From assembly GCF_024385605.1 (NCBI RefSeq), contig NZ_JANFOJ010000008.1, positions 96,725 through 160,724 of the forward strand: a stretch of DNA of 64,000 nucleotides, written 5' to 3'. The notes beneath the pieces are model-generated. The model did no database searches and was not told the origin of the DNA. It saw nothing but the letters and a program-made list of their open reading frames with translations. Shown piece after piece: positions 8,725-16,695 of this stretch. The position numbers and the translations under genes are program-made. How positions within the stretch are numbered: the stretch's first letter is position 1; the number at the start of each line of letters is the position of its first letter. This DNA comes from Sporolactobacillus sp. STSJ-5. Its GTDB lineage: Bacteria > Bacillota > Bacilli > Bacillales > Sporolactobacillaceae.

Positions 8725-8742
8725 TTTTTTATTGGGAAAGAT

Positions 8743-8758
8743 ATACCCACATAGGTAT
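8743..8758. promoter_or_regulatory. CstR-type operator 4
   Basis: ATACCCACATAGGTAT, arms ATACC/GGTAT, lies 55 bp before the second rhodanese gene. Confidence 0.75.
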
Positions 8759-8813
8759 TCAAATGCGCGGTTTTTGATAAAAAATAAAAAATTGTTTCAA
8801 GGAGGAAACCTGC

Positions 8814-9116
8814 ATGTATGAAGAGTGGACACCCGAAGAAGTAGAGCAACGGATACGCAGTCATGCGCCTGTAAGTATTATTGACGTTCGCGAACCATTC
8901 GAATTTGTTGAGGGGCACATTCCTGGTGCCAAGAATATTTCGGTTAATAGAATCCAGAATCGACTCAATGAAATCAATAAAAATCAAGAACATATCATTG
9001 TTTGTCATTCCGGAAGCAGAAGCGGTGTGGCTTCTGCCATTTTGTCCGCAAGTGGATTTAAGGTCAAAAATATGACAGGCGGGATGATGAGCTGGCACGG
9101 ACCGATCGAATTTTAA
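8814..9116 (+). CDS. Single-domain rhodanese
   Basis: A 100-residue rhodanese domain with IIDVREPFEF near the N-terminus, the catalytic loop CHSGSRS (C64) and GGMMSWHGPIEF at the end. AAGGAGG precedes the ATG. The stop is 13 nt before the start of the next gene, a CoA-disulfide reductase, so the two are translated from one message starting behind operator 4. It likely hands sulfane sulfur to, or takes it from, the reductase encoded next to it. Confidence 0.9.
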   Translation: MYEEWTPEEVEQRIRSHAPVSIIDVREPFEFVEGHIPGAKNISVNRIQNRLNEINKNQEHIIVCHSGSRSGVASAILSASGFKVKNMTGGMMSWHGPIEF

Positions 9117-9129
9117 GGAGGGAAACTCA

Positions 9130-10776
9130 ATGAAATACGTCATTATTGGAGGAGTTGCCGGCGGTATGTCGGCAGCCACACGTCTGCGCCGATTGAATGA
9201 AGATGCGGAGATTATTGTTTTGGAACGCGGACCTTATGTTTCTTTTGCCAATTGTGGGCTTCCCTATTATATTGGGGGAGTGATTAAAGAACGGTCGAAA
9301 CTGCTTGTGCAAACGGCAGAAAAGCTGTATCAACGTTTTCGTCTGGACGTGCGGACGGAAAGCGAAGTGACGCGTATTGATCGAGAACAAAAGAAGGTGG
9401 TCATTGGTCATCATGGAAAGACTTATGAAGAGACCTATGATGTGCTGATTCTCTCAACAGGCGCGCACCCGATGCGTCCGCCAATTGAAGGAATCGACCA
9501 AGCGGACAATTTGTTCACGCTGCGCGACGTTCCGGACGCTGAACGTATTGTTCAGTATCTGCAGCAGCATCAAGCGGGTCGTGCGGTGATCGTTGGTGCC
9601 GGCTTTATCGGCATTGAAATGGCCGAGAATTTGGCAGAACGCGGAATTAAAGTGACGATTGTTGAACGAGAGCATCAAGTCCTTCCTCCGCTTGATCCGG
9701 AAATGGCGATTATGATCGAAGCTGAACTGAAAAAGCACGACATTGAGGTGCTCAAAGGAAAAACAGTAATGGGCTTTGAGAAAAAAGGTGCGGTTCTTGT
9801 TCTCGATGACGGCACGCGCAAGCAGACGGATCTGACGCTATTATCGGTCGGTGTTGTTCCAGAGTCATCCTTAGCTGATCACGTGGGCTTGGCGCTTGGC
9901 ATTCGTCGAAGCATATCGGTGAATGATCAATTACAGACTAGTGATCCAAACATCTATGCCATTGGAGATGCAATAGAGGTTGCTCAAACTGTCGGCGGTC
10001 GGGCAGCAGTTATACCGCTTGCTTCTCCGGCTAATCGGCAGGGGCGCATGGTTGCTGATATTTTAAGTGGGATGAAACGTAGTTACAAGGGAACTCTGGG
10101 TACATCCATAGTGAAAGTCTTTGATTTGTCTGCAGCTGTAACCGGATTGAGTGAGAAACTATTGCAGCGATTCAATATCCCCTACGAAGCGCTGCACACG
10201 AGCCCGCCGGATCATGCAACCTATTATCCGGGCAGTTTGCAGATGACGCTAAAGCTGCTCTTTGATCCTGAATCTGGAAAGATGCTGGGTGCACAGGCGG
10301 TTGGCGAGAAGGGAATCGATAAGACTATTGATGTACTTGCCACAGCAATTCATGGACAGATGACTGTCAATGATCTGACCGAATTGGAACTAGCTTACGC
10401 TCCGCCATTTAGTTCGGCAAAAGCACCGATTAATTTGATCGGCTATGCTGCAGAAAATTTGTTGGACGGCAATGTGCAGAATATTCAATGGAACGAAGTA
10501 GATCAGCTTGTGAAACAAGGAACGATACTTATTGATGTTCGGACAGAGCAGGAATATGGGAACGGAACCATCCAGGGGGCTATGAACATTCCTTTAGACG
10601 ATATTCGTGAACGGTTAAGTGAGATACCGAAAAATTGCGACCTGATTGTGACGTGTCAGGTAGGCCTTCGCGGCTATCTAGCGGCGCGTATTCTTGCTCA
10701 GAAAGGCTATTCGGTAAAGAATCTGGATGGAGGCTACAAACTGTACCATAACGTTTTCCCGGAAAAAGTAAAGTGA
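9130..10776 (+). CDS. CoA-disulfide reductase with C-terminal rhodanese domain
   Basis: A 548-residue fusion. Residues 1-440 are an FAD-dependent disulfide reductase with GGVAGG nucleotide-binding glycines and the single redox cysteine C42 (SFANCGLPYY). Residues about 450-545 are a rhodanese domain with CQVGLRG. This layout is that of the CoADR-RHD proteins of bacilli, which reduce CoA disulfide or CoA-persulfide/polysulfide with NAD(P)H. It is a close relative of the first half of the fusion at 5471-7939 but lacks the TusA and DsrE2 parts. Second gene of the operon behind operator 4; the ribosome site AAGGAGGG overlaps the previous stop. Confidence 0.92.
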   Translation: MKYVIIGGVAGGMSAATRLRRLNEDAEIIVLERGPYVSFANCGLPYYIGGVIKERSKLLVQTAEKLYQRFRLDVRTESEVTRIDREQKKVVIGHHGKTYEETYDVLILSTGAHPMRPPIEGIDQADNLFTLRDVPDAERIVQYLQQHQAGRAVIVGAGFIGIEMAENLAERGIKVTIVEREHQVLPPLDPEMAIMIEAELKKHDIEVLKGKTVMGFEKKGAVLVLDDGTRKQTDLTLLSVGVVPESSLADHVGLALGIRRSISVNDQLQTSDPNIYAIGDAIEVAQTVGGRAAVIPLASPANRQGRMVADILSGMKRSYKGTLGTSIVKVFDLSAAVTGLSEKLLQRFNIPYEALHTSPPDHATYYPGSLQMTLKLLFDPESGKMLGAQAVGEKGIDKTIDVLATAIHGQMTVNDLTELELAYAPPFSSAKAPINLIGYAAENLLDGNVQNIQWNEVDQLVKQGTILIDVRTEQEYGNGTIQGAMNIPLDDIRERLSEIPKNCDLIVTCQVGLRGYLAARILAQKGYSVKNLDGGYKLYHNVFPEKVK

Positions 10777-10839
10777 CAAGATTCTGATAAAAATCAATCA
10801 TATCTGCCGATTAAGTGGATCTGGTCTATTAAAAGAATG

Positions 10840-10875
10840 GGAGGACACCTGTAGTAAATCATAGGTATCCTCCTT
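10840..10875. terminator. Bidirectional terminator between convergent sulfur genes
   Basis: GGGAGGACACCT pairs imperfectly with AGGTATCCTCC, with a short T run. It lies between the 3' ends of the reductase and the minus-strand DsrE-like gene. Confidence 0.65.
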
Positions 10876-11199
10876 TCACGGCTTAATGTATGCGTAACCA
10901 CTGCTTTGTTTTTCCACTAATTCAACAACTCCTGCGGGAATAACAGATACAAATGCAAATAGTTCTTCCTTAAGTATGTGATGCGCATTCAAGGCATTCC
11001 GGCAGGCAACAAACTGAACGCCCTGATCCTTCAAACTGTTCATCTGATTGATAAATTCTTCAGACTTATAGCCAATGACAGCCACACCATTAGCCAGCAC
11101 TTCGACCTCAGCGGTCATATCCGCCAGAAGGTTTTTAACATTTCCAAGCAGCAGAGGCGACTTTTCTTTTTCATCGATATGGAAAATGACATGATCCAT
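10876..11199 (-). CDS. DsrE-like sulfur-relay family protein
   Basis: A 107-residue alpha/beta protein of the DsrE/DsrF-like group (COG1416 type). It starts MDHVIFHIDEKE and has one cysteine in the segment QFVACRNALNAH, the usual place of the sulfur-carrying cysteine in this group. GGAGGG lies before the ATG. It is convergent with the sulfur operon, and no ATACC..GGTAT operator is visible upstream, so it may be expressed independently. A sulfur-carrier role is inferred from family and location; biochemical function of this subgroup is poorly known. Confidence 0.75.
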   Translation of the reverse strand: MDHVIFHIDEKEKSPLLLGNVKNLLADMTAEVEVLANGVAVIGYKSEEFINQMNSLKDQGVQFVACRNALNAHHILKEELFAFVSVIPAGVVELVEKQSSGYAYIKP

Positions 11200-11543
11200 A
11201 GTTCCCGTCTCCCTCCACTTCGTCTTTCTGTTTAATATAATACAACAGTCTTTGATAATACGAGAAATACGTCAAATTTTTTTAAAACCGTACATAGGCT
11301 TAATAAAAACCAGTTTTTAATTCATAGGTGTGTTCCATTGAGCGATTATCGCCTTTTTCATAGAAAGAGATGATCTTGATACAGTGGTTACTCTAATCGT
11401 TTTTTCTATTCTGATCATTAGTTTTATATTGGTAGAATGGCGCAGTCTTAATAGACTAGAAGATTAATATGATACAATTTATTCGATAAGTAGGCGAAAA
11501 ATCTAAAGTCAACAAAAAATCGTTGAAGTGGAGGAATAAATCT
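11200..11543. other. Intergenic region between DsrE-like and lgt genes
   Basis: Divergent promoter region, AT-rich, with a possible minus-strand -10 in TTAATATAATAC near 11232. I see no riboswitch, terminator or repeat here. Confidence 0.4.
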
Positions 11544-12347
11544 TTGACTGTTCAACCGTTAAACCCGGTCGCTATTCATCTTGGTCCGATTCAAATTTAT
11601 TGGTATGGTATTATTATTGCCTGCGGTGCGCTGCTTGGTTTGATGATTGCTTTGCGTGAAGGCGACAGAAGGGGTATTCCCAAGGATACATATGTCGACC
11701 TTATTATGTTTGCCGTACCGATTGCCGTCATTTGTGCACGTATTTATTATGTTGCTTTTGAATGGTCTTTCTATTCGCAACATCCGTCACAAATCGTTGC
11801 TATATGGAACGGTGGCATTGCTATTTATGGCGCTTTGATTGGAGGGGCAGCCACGACGATTGTATTTTGTCGTATGCGTCATCTGTCGTTCTGGAAGATT
11901 GCCGATGTTATTGCACCGAGTGTGATTCTCGGACAGGCACTTGGACGTTGGGGCAATTTTATGGATCAGCAGGCTCACGGTGGTCCGACGACCCGAGCTG
12001 CGCTTGAGAATATGCATCTTCCGGATTTTATTGTCAATCAGATGCTGATTAACGGCACCTATTATATTCCGACGTTTCTATATGAGTCGGTCTGGGATAT
12101 TGCAGGATTTATCCTCCTCCTTATACTAAGGCGGGTGAATTTGCACCGTGGTGAGCTTTTTATGTCCTATATCATTTGGTACTCGCTCGGTCGCTCGTAC
12201 ATTGAAGGTCTAAGGACAGACAGTCTGATGCTAGGGCCACTGCGTGTCTCTCAATGGCTGGCAATGGTACTAATCATTATCGGTGTCGGGCTGATCCTGT
12301 TCTGGAGAGTGAGAAAAGAGAAACGTCCTTATTATCTTGATACTTGA
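11544..12347 (+). CDS. lgt: Prolipoprotein diacylglyceryl transferase homologue with altered signature
   Basis: A 267-residue polytopic membrane protein of the Lgt family, which moves diacylglycerol from phosphatidylglycerol to the lipobox cysteine. Family landmarks are WYGIII at the N-terminus, [18 protein letters not shown] and [11 protein letters not shown]. The signature after GRWGNF reads MDQQAHGG where typical Bacilli have MNQEAHGG, replacing the conserved Glu (E151 in E. coli numbering) by Gln. The TTG at 11544 follows GGAGG by 9 nt and starts at the normal family position. It stands alone, not beside hprK or other usual partners, so it may be a second copy. Activity is uncertain. Confidence 0.82.
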   Translation: MTVQPLNPVAIHLGPIQIYWYGIIIACGALLGLMIALREGDRRGIPKDTYVDLIMFAVPIAVICARIYYVAFEWSFYSQHPSQIVAIWNGGIAIYGALIGGAATTIVFCRMRHLSFWKIADVIAPSVILGQALGRWGNFMDQQAHGGPTTRAALENMHLPDFIVNQMLINGTYYIPTFLYESVWDIAGFILLLILRRVNLHRGELFMSYIIWYSLGRSYIEGLRTDSLMLGPLRVSQWLAMVLIIIGVGLILFWRVRKEKRPYYLDT

Positions 12348-13071
12348 TCATTTCATGAGCTAATAGCACAATCAGTTATGTTCTTATAAATGTGAGATTA
12401 ATTCTTTGATTCATAGTTATTAGACTATGAAATATAAACCGGCTCTTGCAGTTAAATAGACTAAAAAATAGCCATAAAACCTGAACTGCCCCCCTTAAGT
12501 TGGACAAATGAAAGTTCAACTTAAGGGGGGCAGTTTATTTAAGGGTGGTTTTGATTACTCGATCTATTGTATTTTGTGGTGTGGTTTACGTTAATATAAT
12601 CGCAATCAATTTTATTTGAGAGAGGTAATCTATGCCCAACAAAATATCTGTTTCACAGGCACGTTGTGAACTGAAAAGTCCAAATAGGAGGACGTACTGG
12701 CCGCGGACGCTCAAGGTCATAAAGATGAAACAATTGAAAAAGGGATTATCTCTTTAACAAATACTTAGGGGCTTCACATGCTGTTTCAACACGAAGAACA
12801 TCTGGCAACACGCAAAAAGAAGGGAAGGACTCGACGGCGCTGATCAGAGTTAAAAAACAGTGCCGGCAGAATGTGAAACCGACGATTGCTTATCTGCCGT
12901 GTGATAGATAGCGGCGATGAGCGCTAAACTTTCTTTTAAGCAAGGTACCATCACCTGATCTTTTTGTGGATTAAATGCTGATAAATTTTTTCTGTCACAA
13001 GGCAGGTGAAGAATTATAATGAAGTAATGAAATTGAACTAATGCTACAAGTAATTGAAGGGAAGTGATGAA
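12348..13071. other. Gene-poor interval with a perfect inverted repeat and decayed sequence
   Basis: No convincing gene. Besides the inverted repeat at 12484-12535 it holds a 41-codon frame (about 12632-12757) behind a weak GAGAGG site. Another open stretch without a start codon runs from about 12757 to 12912. Both may be debris of a lost gene or mobile element. Nothing recognisable remains. Confidence 0.4.
12484..12535. repeat. Perfect 19-bp inverted repeat resembling IS3-type ends
   Basis: AACTGCCCCCCTTAAGTTG and its exact complement lie around a 14-nt loop (12503-12516). The CTGCCCCC...AGTTGGAC look resembles terminal repeats of IS3-family (IS150-like) elements of Bacilli, here abutted head to head with no transposase. 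A strong hairpin terminator for lgt is the alternative, although only a weak T run (TTTATTT) follows. Confidence 0.6.
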
Positions 13072-14634
13072 ATGAAACCATTGAACGAAAGAAAAATTCG
13101 AGGAAATTCTGATGCGACTCGACTGTTATTCATTATGGAAGGACTGCTTGTCGGTTTGCTGGCAGGCGGAGCGGTCAGTTTATTCCGCTTGTTCATTGAA
13201 TTATCCTTACATTTTTGGCAATATCTCTATCGGATGGTGCCGACACATCTTTGGTTAATTGCTGTCTTTATTCTCATTAATGGTATCCTCGCGTTAATTA
13301 TTGGCATGTTCGTTCGTTCTGAACCCAATATTATGGGTTCAGGGATTCCTCAGGTAGAAGGGCAGCTTGCCGGTGATATAAAAATGAATTGGTGGCAGAT
13401 TTTATGGAGAAAATGGATTACCGGGATACTTGGCATTGGTTCAGGGTTATTTCTGGGTCGGGAAGGTCCTTCTATTCAATTAGGTGCCGCGATTGGTCAG
13501 GGCGTGGCGGAACGAATAAACTCAATTGAATCGTCGCGGCGGGTTTTTATTGCGTGCGGTTCTGCGGCTGGTTTATCCGCAGCTTTTAATGCGCCGATGG
13601 CCGGAACGTTGTTTGTATTGGAAGAGGTCTATCACAATTTTTCTCCCCTTGTGTGGATGACGTCTTTGGCGGGGGCCATTGGCGCGGATTTTATCTCGTC
13701 AAACTTTTTTGGACTTGTTCCGGTGCTTCAACTCCACTATCAGGCAAGTTTCCCACTTTATTTGTATGGGCACCTTATTTTACTGGGCGTTGTGCTGGGC
13801 GTGCTTGGTTTTGTTTATCAAAAGGTATTGCTTTTTATGCCTCGTGCCTATGCGGCAGTTGCACCAAAACTGCCCCGTCATTTTCACGGAATCATTCCCA
13901 TGCTGCTTGTGATACCAATTGGAATTTTTTTGCCGCAAACCCTTGGCGGGGGAAATCAGTTGATTTTAGATGTTCGTAACCTTCCATCGGTTGTTTGGAT
14001 TCTTTTCTCATTGTTTGCACTTCGTTTTATCTTTTCGATGGTTTCCTACGGATCGGGCCTTCCCGGTGGTATTTTCTTGCCTATTTTGACTCTTGGTGCG
14101 CTGATTGGGGTTGTCTATGGTACATTAATGGCGCAGCTCGGATTGATGCCGAAGATTTATATTATGAACTGTGTCATTTTTGCCATGGCCGGTTATTTTG
14201 CGGGGATTGGCAAAGCACCCTTTACGGCAATTATTTTAATAACTGAAATGGTGGGAAATCTTGAACACTTGATGCCGCTTGCAGTAACCTCATTTGTTGC
14301 CTATGTTATTGTCGATGTACTTGGCGGCGCGCCAATCTATGAATCACTTCTAGAGCGGTTGAATCTGGGGAAAAAGTTAAATCAGCTGAGCGGTAAAAAT
14401 GACCGATTGGAGTTTCCGGTGTTTGCCGGCAGCCAATTGGAAAAAAAGCTCATTCGTGATATCCATTGGCCAAATGACGTCTTGCTCATTGGTATTCGTC
14501 GTGGTGAGCGCGAAGTGATTCCTCATGGAGATACGTTGATTCATTCAGGGGATACGCTGATTCTGTTGACAGATCGCAATGAGCGCAGCAAGGTTAAGCG
14601 GATGTTGCACGAAATGAACACAATGGGTACATGA
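13072..14634 (+). CDS. CLC-type chloride channel/antiporter with C-terminal TrkA-C domain
   Basis: A 520-residue membrane protein. CLC signatures are all present: GSGIPQVEG (residues 89-97), GREGP with gating glutamate E131, GSGLPGGIFLP, and GIGKAPFTAIILITEM. A cytosolic TrkA-C-like (RCK_C) domain occupies about the last 75 residues (PVFAGSQLEKKL onward), as in many bacterial EriC proteins. The GSGIP serine marks the chloride type, not the CLC-F fluoride clade, despite fluoride channels being encoded next door. The ATG at 13072 is preferred to an in-frame TTG at 13054 because GAAGGGAAG lies before it. It may act in acid resistance or anion balance. Confidence 0.9.
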   Translation: MKPLNERKIRGNSDATRLLFIMEGLLVGLLAGGAVSLFRLFIELSLHFWQYLYRMVPTHLWLIAVFILINGILALIIGMFVRSEPNIMGSGIPQVEGQLAGDIKMNWWQILWRKWITGILGIGSGLFLGREGPSIQLGAAIGQGVAERINSIESSRRVFIACGSAAGLSAAFNAPMAGTLFVLEEVYHNFSPLVWMTSLAGAIGADFISSNFFGLVPVLQLHYQASFPLYLYGHLILLGVVLGVLGFVYQKVLLFMPRAYAAVAPKLPRHFHGIIPMLLVIPIGIFLPQTLGGGNQLILDVRNLPSVVWILFSLFALRFIFSMVSYGSGLPGGIFLPILTLGALIGVVYGTLMAQLGLMPKIYIMNCVIFAMAGYFAGIGKAPFTAIILITEMVGNLEHLMPLAVTSFVAYVIVDVLGGAPIYESLLERLNLGKKLNQLSGKNDRLEFPVFAGSQLEKKLIRDIHWPNDVLLIGIRRGEREVIPHGDTLIHSGDTLILLTDRNERSKVKRMLHEMNTMGT

Positions 14635-14673
14635 TTCAGTTCATAATTTGTGCTACAATTAAGGCAATAATTT

Positions 14674-14730
14674 AATCGGTGATGATGTTCGCCATTAACC
14701 GCTGTACATTTGCAGCTGATAACGTCTGTC
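14674..14730 (+). promoter_or_regulatory. Fluoride riboswitch (crcB motif)
   Basis: The sequence follows the crcB-motif consensus: GGTGATGATGTTCGCC, then ATTAACCGCT, a short variable hairpin and AGCTGATAACGTCTG. A -10-like TACAAT sits at about 14655-14660. Fluoride binding stabilises the aptamer pseudoknot and should prevent the overlapping terminator from forming, turning on the DUF190-crcB-crcB operon. Coordinates are good to a base or two. Confidence 0.9.
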
Positions 14731-14776
14731 TCATTCCCCGTAAGATGGGGAGTCATTGAGGCAGGCGTTTTTTAAT
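14720..14776 (+). terminator. Expression-platform terminator of the fluoride riboswitch
   Basis: AACGTCTGTCTCA pairs with TGAGGCAGGCGTT around an inner CCCC/GGGG hairpin and is followed by T6. Its left arm uses the 3' part of the aptamer, the expected mutually exclusive arrangement. Confidence 0.88.
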
Positions 14777-14816
14777 TGTTACCATTTAAACAAGTTAAAA
14801 ATAGAGGCGATAAAAG

Positions 14817-15434
14817 ATGGAACAGTTGCTGAGAATAGTTGTTAGTGAAGAGATGGGAGTGAAACAATGGCTGCTTCGTTTCCTATGGGAAAAGGGGTTC
14901 CCCGGGCTGACCATTCGACAAAGTGAGATGAGCCTTGATGAAAGGGGTCTACGGCACGTCAGTGTTCTGGAGGACCAATTATATAATGATTTGGCACTTA
15001 TTATTGAGACAGTAGCGGATGAAACGTTGATTACATCGATATTGCCGCAATTAAAAGAACGGCTGAAGCATGGGCAAATTTGCGTCACAAACGGATTGGA
15101 GGGTGATAAGATGAATGAACATCGCTATTATACAGTGAAGGTGTATACGAAAGAAGATAATACATGGTTCAAAAAGGAAGAATACGAAAAAGTGTTGCTT
15201 TTCTTTCAAGAAAAGAACGCGATATGGACATCCATGACCAAAGGAATTGCCGGCTATGGCAGGAATCGAGTGATTCATACTCAGAAAATGTTTTCGTTGA
15301 GCGGCAAAATACCGGTTGTGATTGAATGCGTTGTTAAGGGTGACTACTTGAATCAATTGCTTGCCGAGTTAAAAACAATTGTTGAAGAAGGAACCATTTT
15401 TACAACGCCGGTTCACTTAATTGAAAATAAATAG
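14817..15434 (+). CDS. Tandem DUF190 (PII-like) protein of the fluoride operon
   Basis: A 205-residue protein with two DUF190-like halves. The first (residues 1-95) is degenerate. The second (about 97-205) has the conserved WTSMTKGIAGYGRN and the hydrophobic IPVVIECV strand. DUF190 proteins have a PII-like fold and are often encoded with crcB fluoride channels; their role, possibly channel regulation, is not established. It is the first gene after the fluoride riboswitch terminator, and the stop is 28 nt before crcB. Most family members have a single domain of about 110 residues, so the duplication is notable. Confidence 0.85.
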   Translation: MEQLLRIVVSEEMGVKQWLLRFLWEKGFPGLTIRQSEMSLDERGLRHVSVLEDQLYNDLALIIETVADETLITSILPQLKERLKHGQICVTNGLEGDKMNEHRYYTVKVYTKEDNTWFKKEEYEKVLLFFQEKNAIWTSMTKGIAGYGRNRVIHTQKMFSLSGKIPVVIECVVKGDYLNQLLAELKTIVEEGTIFTTPVHLIENK

Positions 15435-15462
15435 AAATGATTAAAATGGGGAGGATTTTTAG

Positions 15463-15864
15463 GTGTATTATGTATTTCTTGTGATCTTCGGCATACTTGG
15501 GGCGATTTCTCGCTATTCAATTAGTCTTGTGATTCACGACACGGCGTTTCCATTGGCAACGCTCTTGATCAATGTCCTTGGCTGTTTTTTACTTGCATTC
15601 ATCACTCAGTTTTTGTCACGCATCCCGAAACTGTCAAGCCGATTGGTAACAGCGATTGGAACTGGATTCGTCGGTTCCTTCACCACCTTTTCAACGTTTT
15701 CACTTGAGTCGATGCACTTAATTCAAACCGGACAACTATTCGCTGCCTTCCTATATCTTTTGATGAGCGGATTGGGCGGATTTATGGCATGCGGGCTCGG
15801 TTACCGATTTAGTAAGTGGCTTCTGATTCGTGGAAGAAAGGGCGTGCTCCAACATGCTGATTAA
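15463..15864 (+). CDS. crcB1: Fluoride channel subunit (first of pair)
   Basis: A 133-residue, four-helix CrcB/Fluc protein. Typical motifs are GILGAISRYSIS at the N-terminus, TLLINVLGCFLLAF, and GFVGSFTTFSTFSLE. Fluc proteins form dual-topology dimeric channels that let fluoride leave the cell. The start is GTG behind GGGAGG. It overlaps the second copy by 11 nt, so the two are translationally coupled. In Bacilli such pairs are usually two inversely oriented subunits of a heterodimer, an inference here. Confidence 0.95.
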   Translation: MYYVFLVIFGILGAISRYSISLVIHDTAFPLATLLINVLGCFLLAFITQFLSRIPKLSSRLVTAIGTGFVGSFTTFSTFSLESMHLIQTGQLFAAFLYLLMSGLGGFMACGLGYRFSKWLLIRGRKGVLQHAD

Positions 15865-16225
15865 TTATTTAATGGTTGCGCTAGGCGCTTCATTTGGCGT
15901 TCTTGCTCGAGTGATGCTTTCCAATGAAATAAAGCGTAGATGGACGCGTGTGTTTCCATTGGCAACATTCATTGTTAACTTGAGCGGTGCGTTTGCGTTG
16001 GGTTTGCTCAACGGAGTTGGTGTAAGTCCGACGCTTTCGCTGCTTCTCGGTACGGGATTTATGGGTGCCTATACAACATTTTCTACCTTTAATGTGGAAA
16101 ATGTTGAGTTGAGCAGACGGAAACATTATTGGTCGCTCTTTTGTTATGCAGGTTGCTCCTACGTGTTTGGCCTATGTGCGGTTTATGCGGGTATTCTGAT
16201 TGGGAATGTTGTGCAAGGAGGATAA
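15854..16225 (+). CDS. crcB2: Fluoride channel subunit (second of pair)
   Basis: A 123-residue CrcB/Fluc protein with GASFGVLARVML, TFIVNLSGAFALG and GFMGAYTTFSTFNVE. I chose the ATG at 15854 (AAGAAAGGG about 11 nt upstream), which overlaps the end of the first subunit. A GTG at 15830 would add eight residues. Its N-terminal sequence differs clearly from the first copy, consistent with opposite membrane orientation in a heterodimeric channel. It is the last gene of the riboswitch operon. Confidence 0.93.
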   Translation: MLINYLMVALGASFGVLARVMLSNEIKRRWTRVFPLATFIVNLSGAFALGLLNGVGVSPTLSLLLGTGFMGAYTTFSTFNVENVELSRRKHYWSLFCYAGCSYVFGLCAVYAGILIGNVVQGG

Positions 16226-16235
16226 TTGAAAGATA

Positions 16236-16270
16236 GTGCCGGAGAAGTTAAGAAAGCTTCTTCGGCACTT
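16236..16270 (+). terminator. Hairpin after the fluoride operon
   Basis: AGTGCCGGAGAAG pairs with CTTCTTCGGCACT (one wobble). There is no T run, so it is either a weak terminator or an mRNA-end stabilising hairpin. The rest of 16271-16570 shows nothing I recognise. Confidence 0.55.
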
Positions 16271-16572
16271 GAACGTTCAGCGTTCGTGACAGTCTCCGGG
16301 CAATTAGCAGGTCCGCCTTCTTTAGACGAATAGATCGTTGCCACAGGTGCTGTTGATGATAATTGACTGCTTTCCCTTGTAAATCGGCCATTCCGAGAAG
16401 GTTAGGAAAAAATCATAATAAAAGCGATTTCAAATTTGCTAATCAGTGTGATTGCTTCTTAATAACGAACGGTCTTCATTCATTTGCAGCTTGAGATTCG
16501 GCAGAATTTTCGTGACACGTATTCATACAATTCATTTCCAAGACATGAGAAAAAGTCCGTATTAATTATTTA

Positions 16573-16590
16573 TGTAAGCGCTATTATAAT
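16573..16590 (+). promoter_or_regulatory. cre site overlapping the sorbitol operon promoter
   Basis: TGTAAGCGCTATTA (16573-16586) fits the CcpA cre consensus closely. It overlaps a perfect -10 hexamer TATAAT at 16585-16590, which has only a poor -35 (TTAATT). That suggests CcpA repression plus a need for an activator, presumably the PRD regulator of the operon. Confidence 0.7.
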
Positions 16591-16695
16591 TAAACCGTAA
16601 AGAGATAAGCATGAATCAAGATCATGTTAGTCAATTTGTTAAAAATGACTGATATGAAGATTCAAAAAAGTTTTAAAATAGAGGAGAGATTGAAA

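Noticed and set aside
12632..12757. 41-codon frame behind a weak GAGAGG site
   Set aside because: Short, no recognisable family, in decayed sequence; kept only as part of the gene-poor interval.
13072..14634. CLC-F fluoride antiporter, suggested by the fluoride genes next door
   Set aside because: The selectivity motif is GSGIP, the chloride-type sequence, and a separate fluoride riboswitch starts only after this gene.
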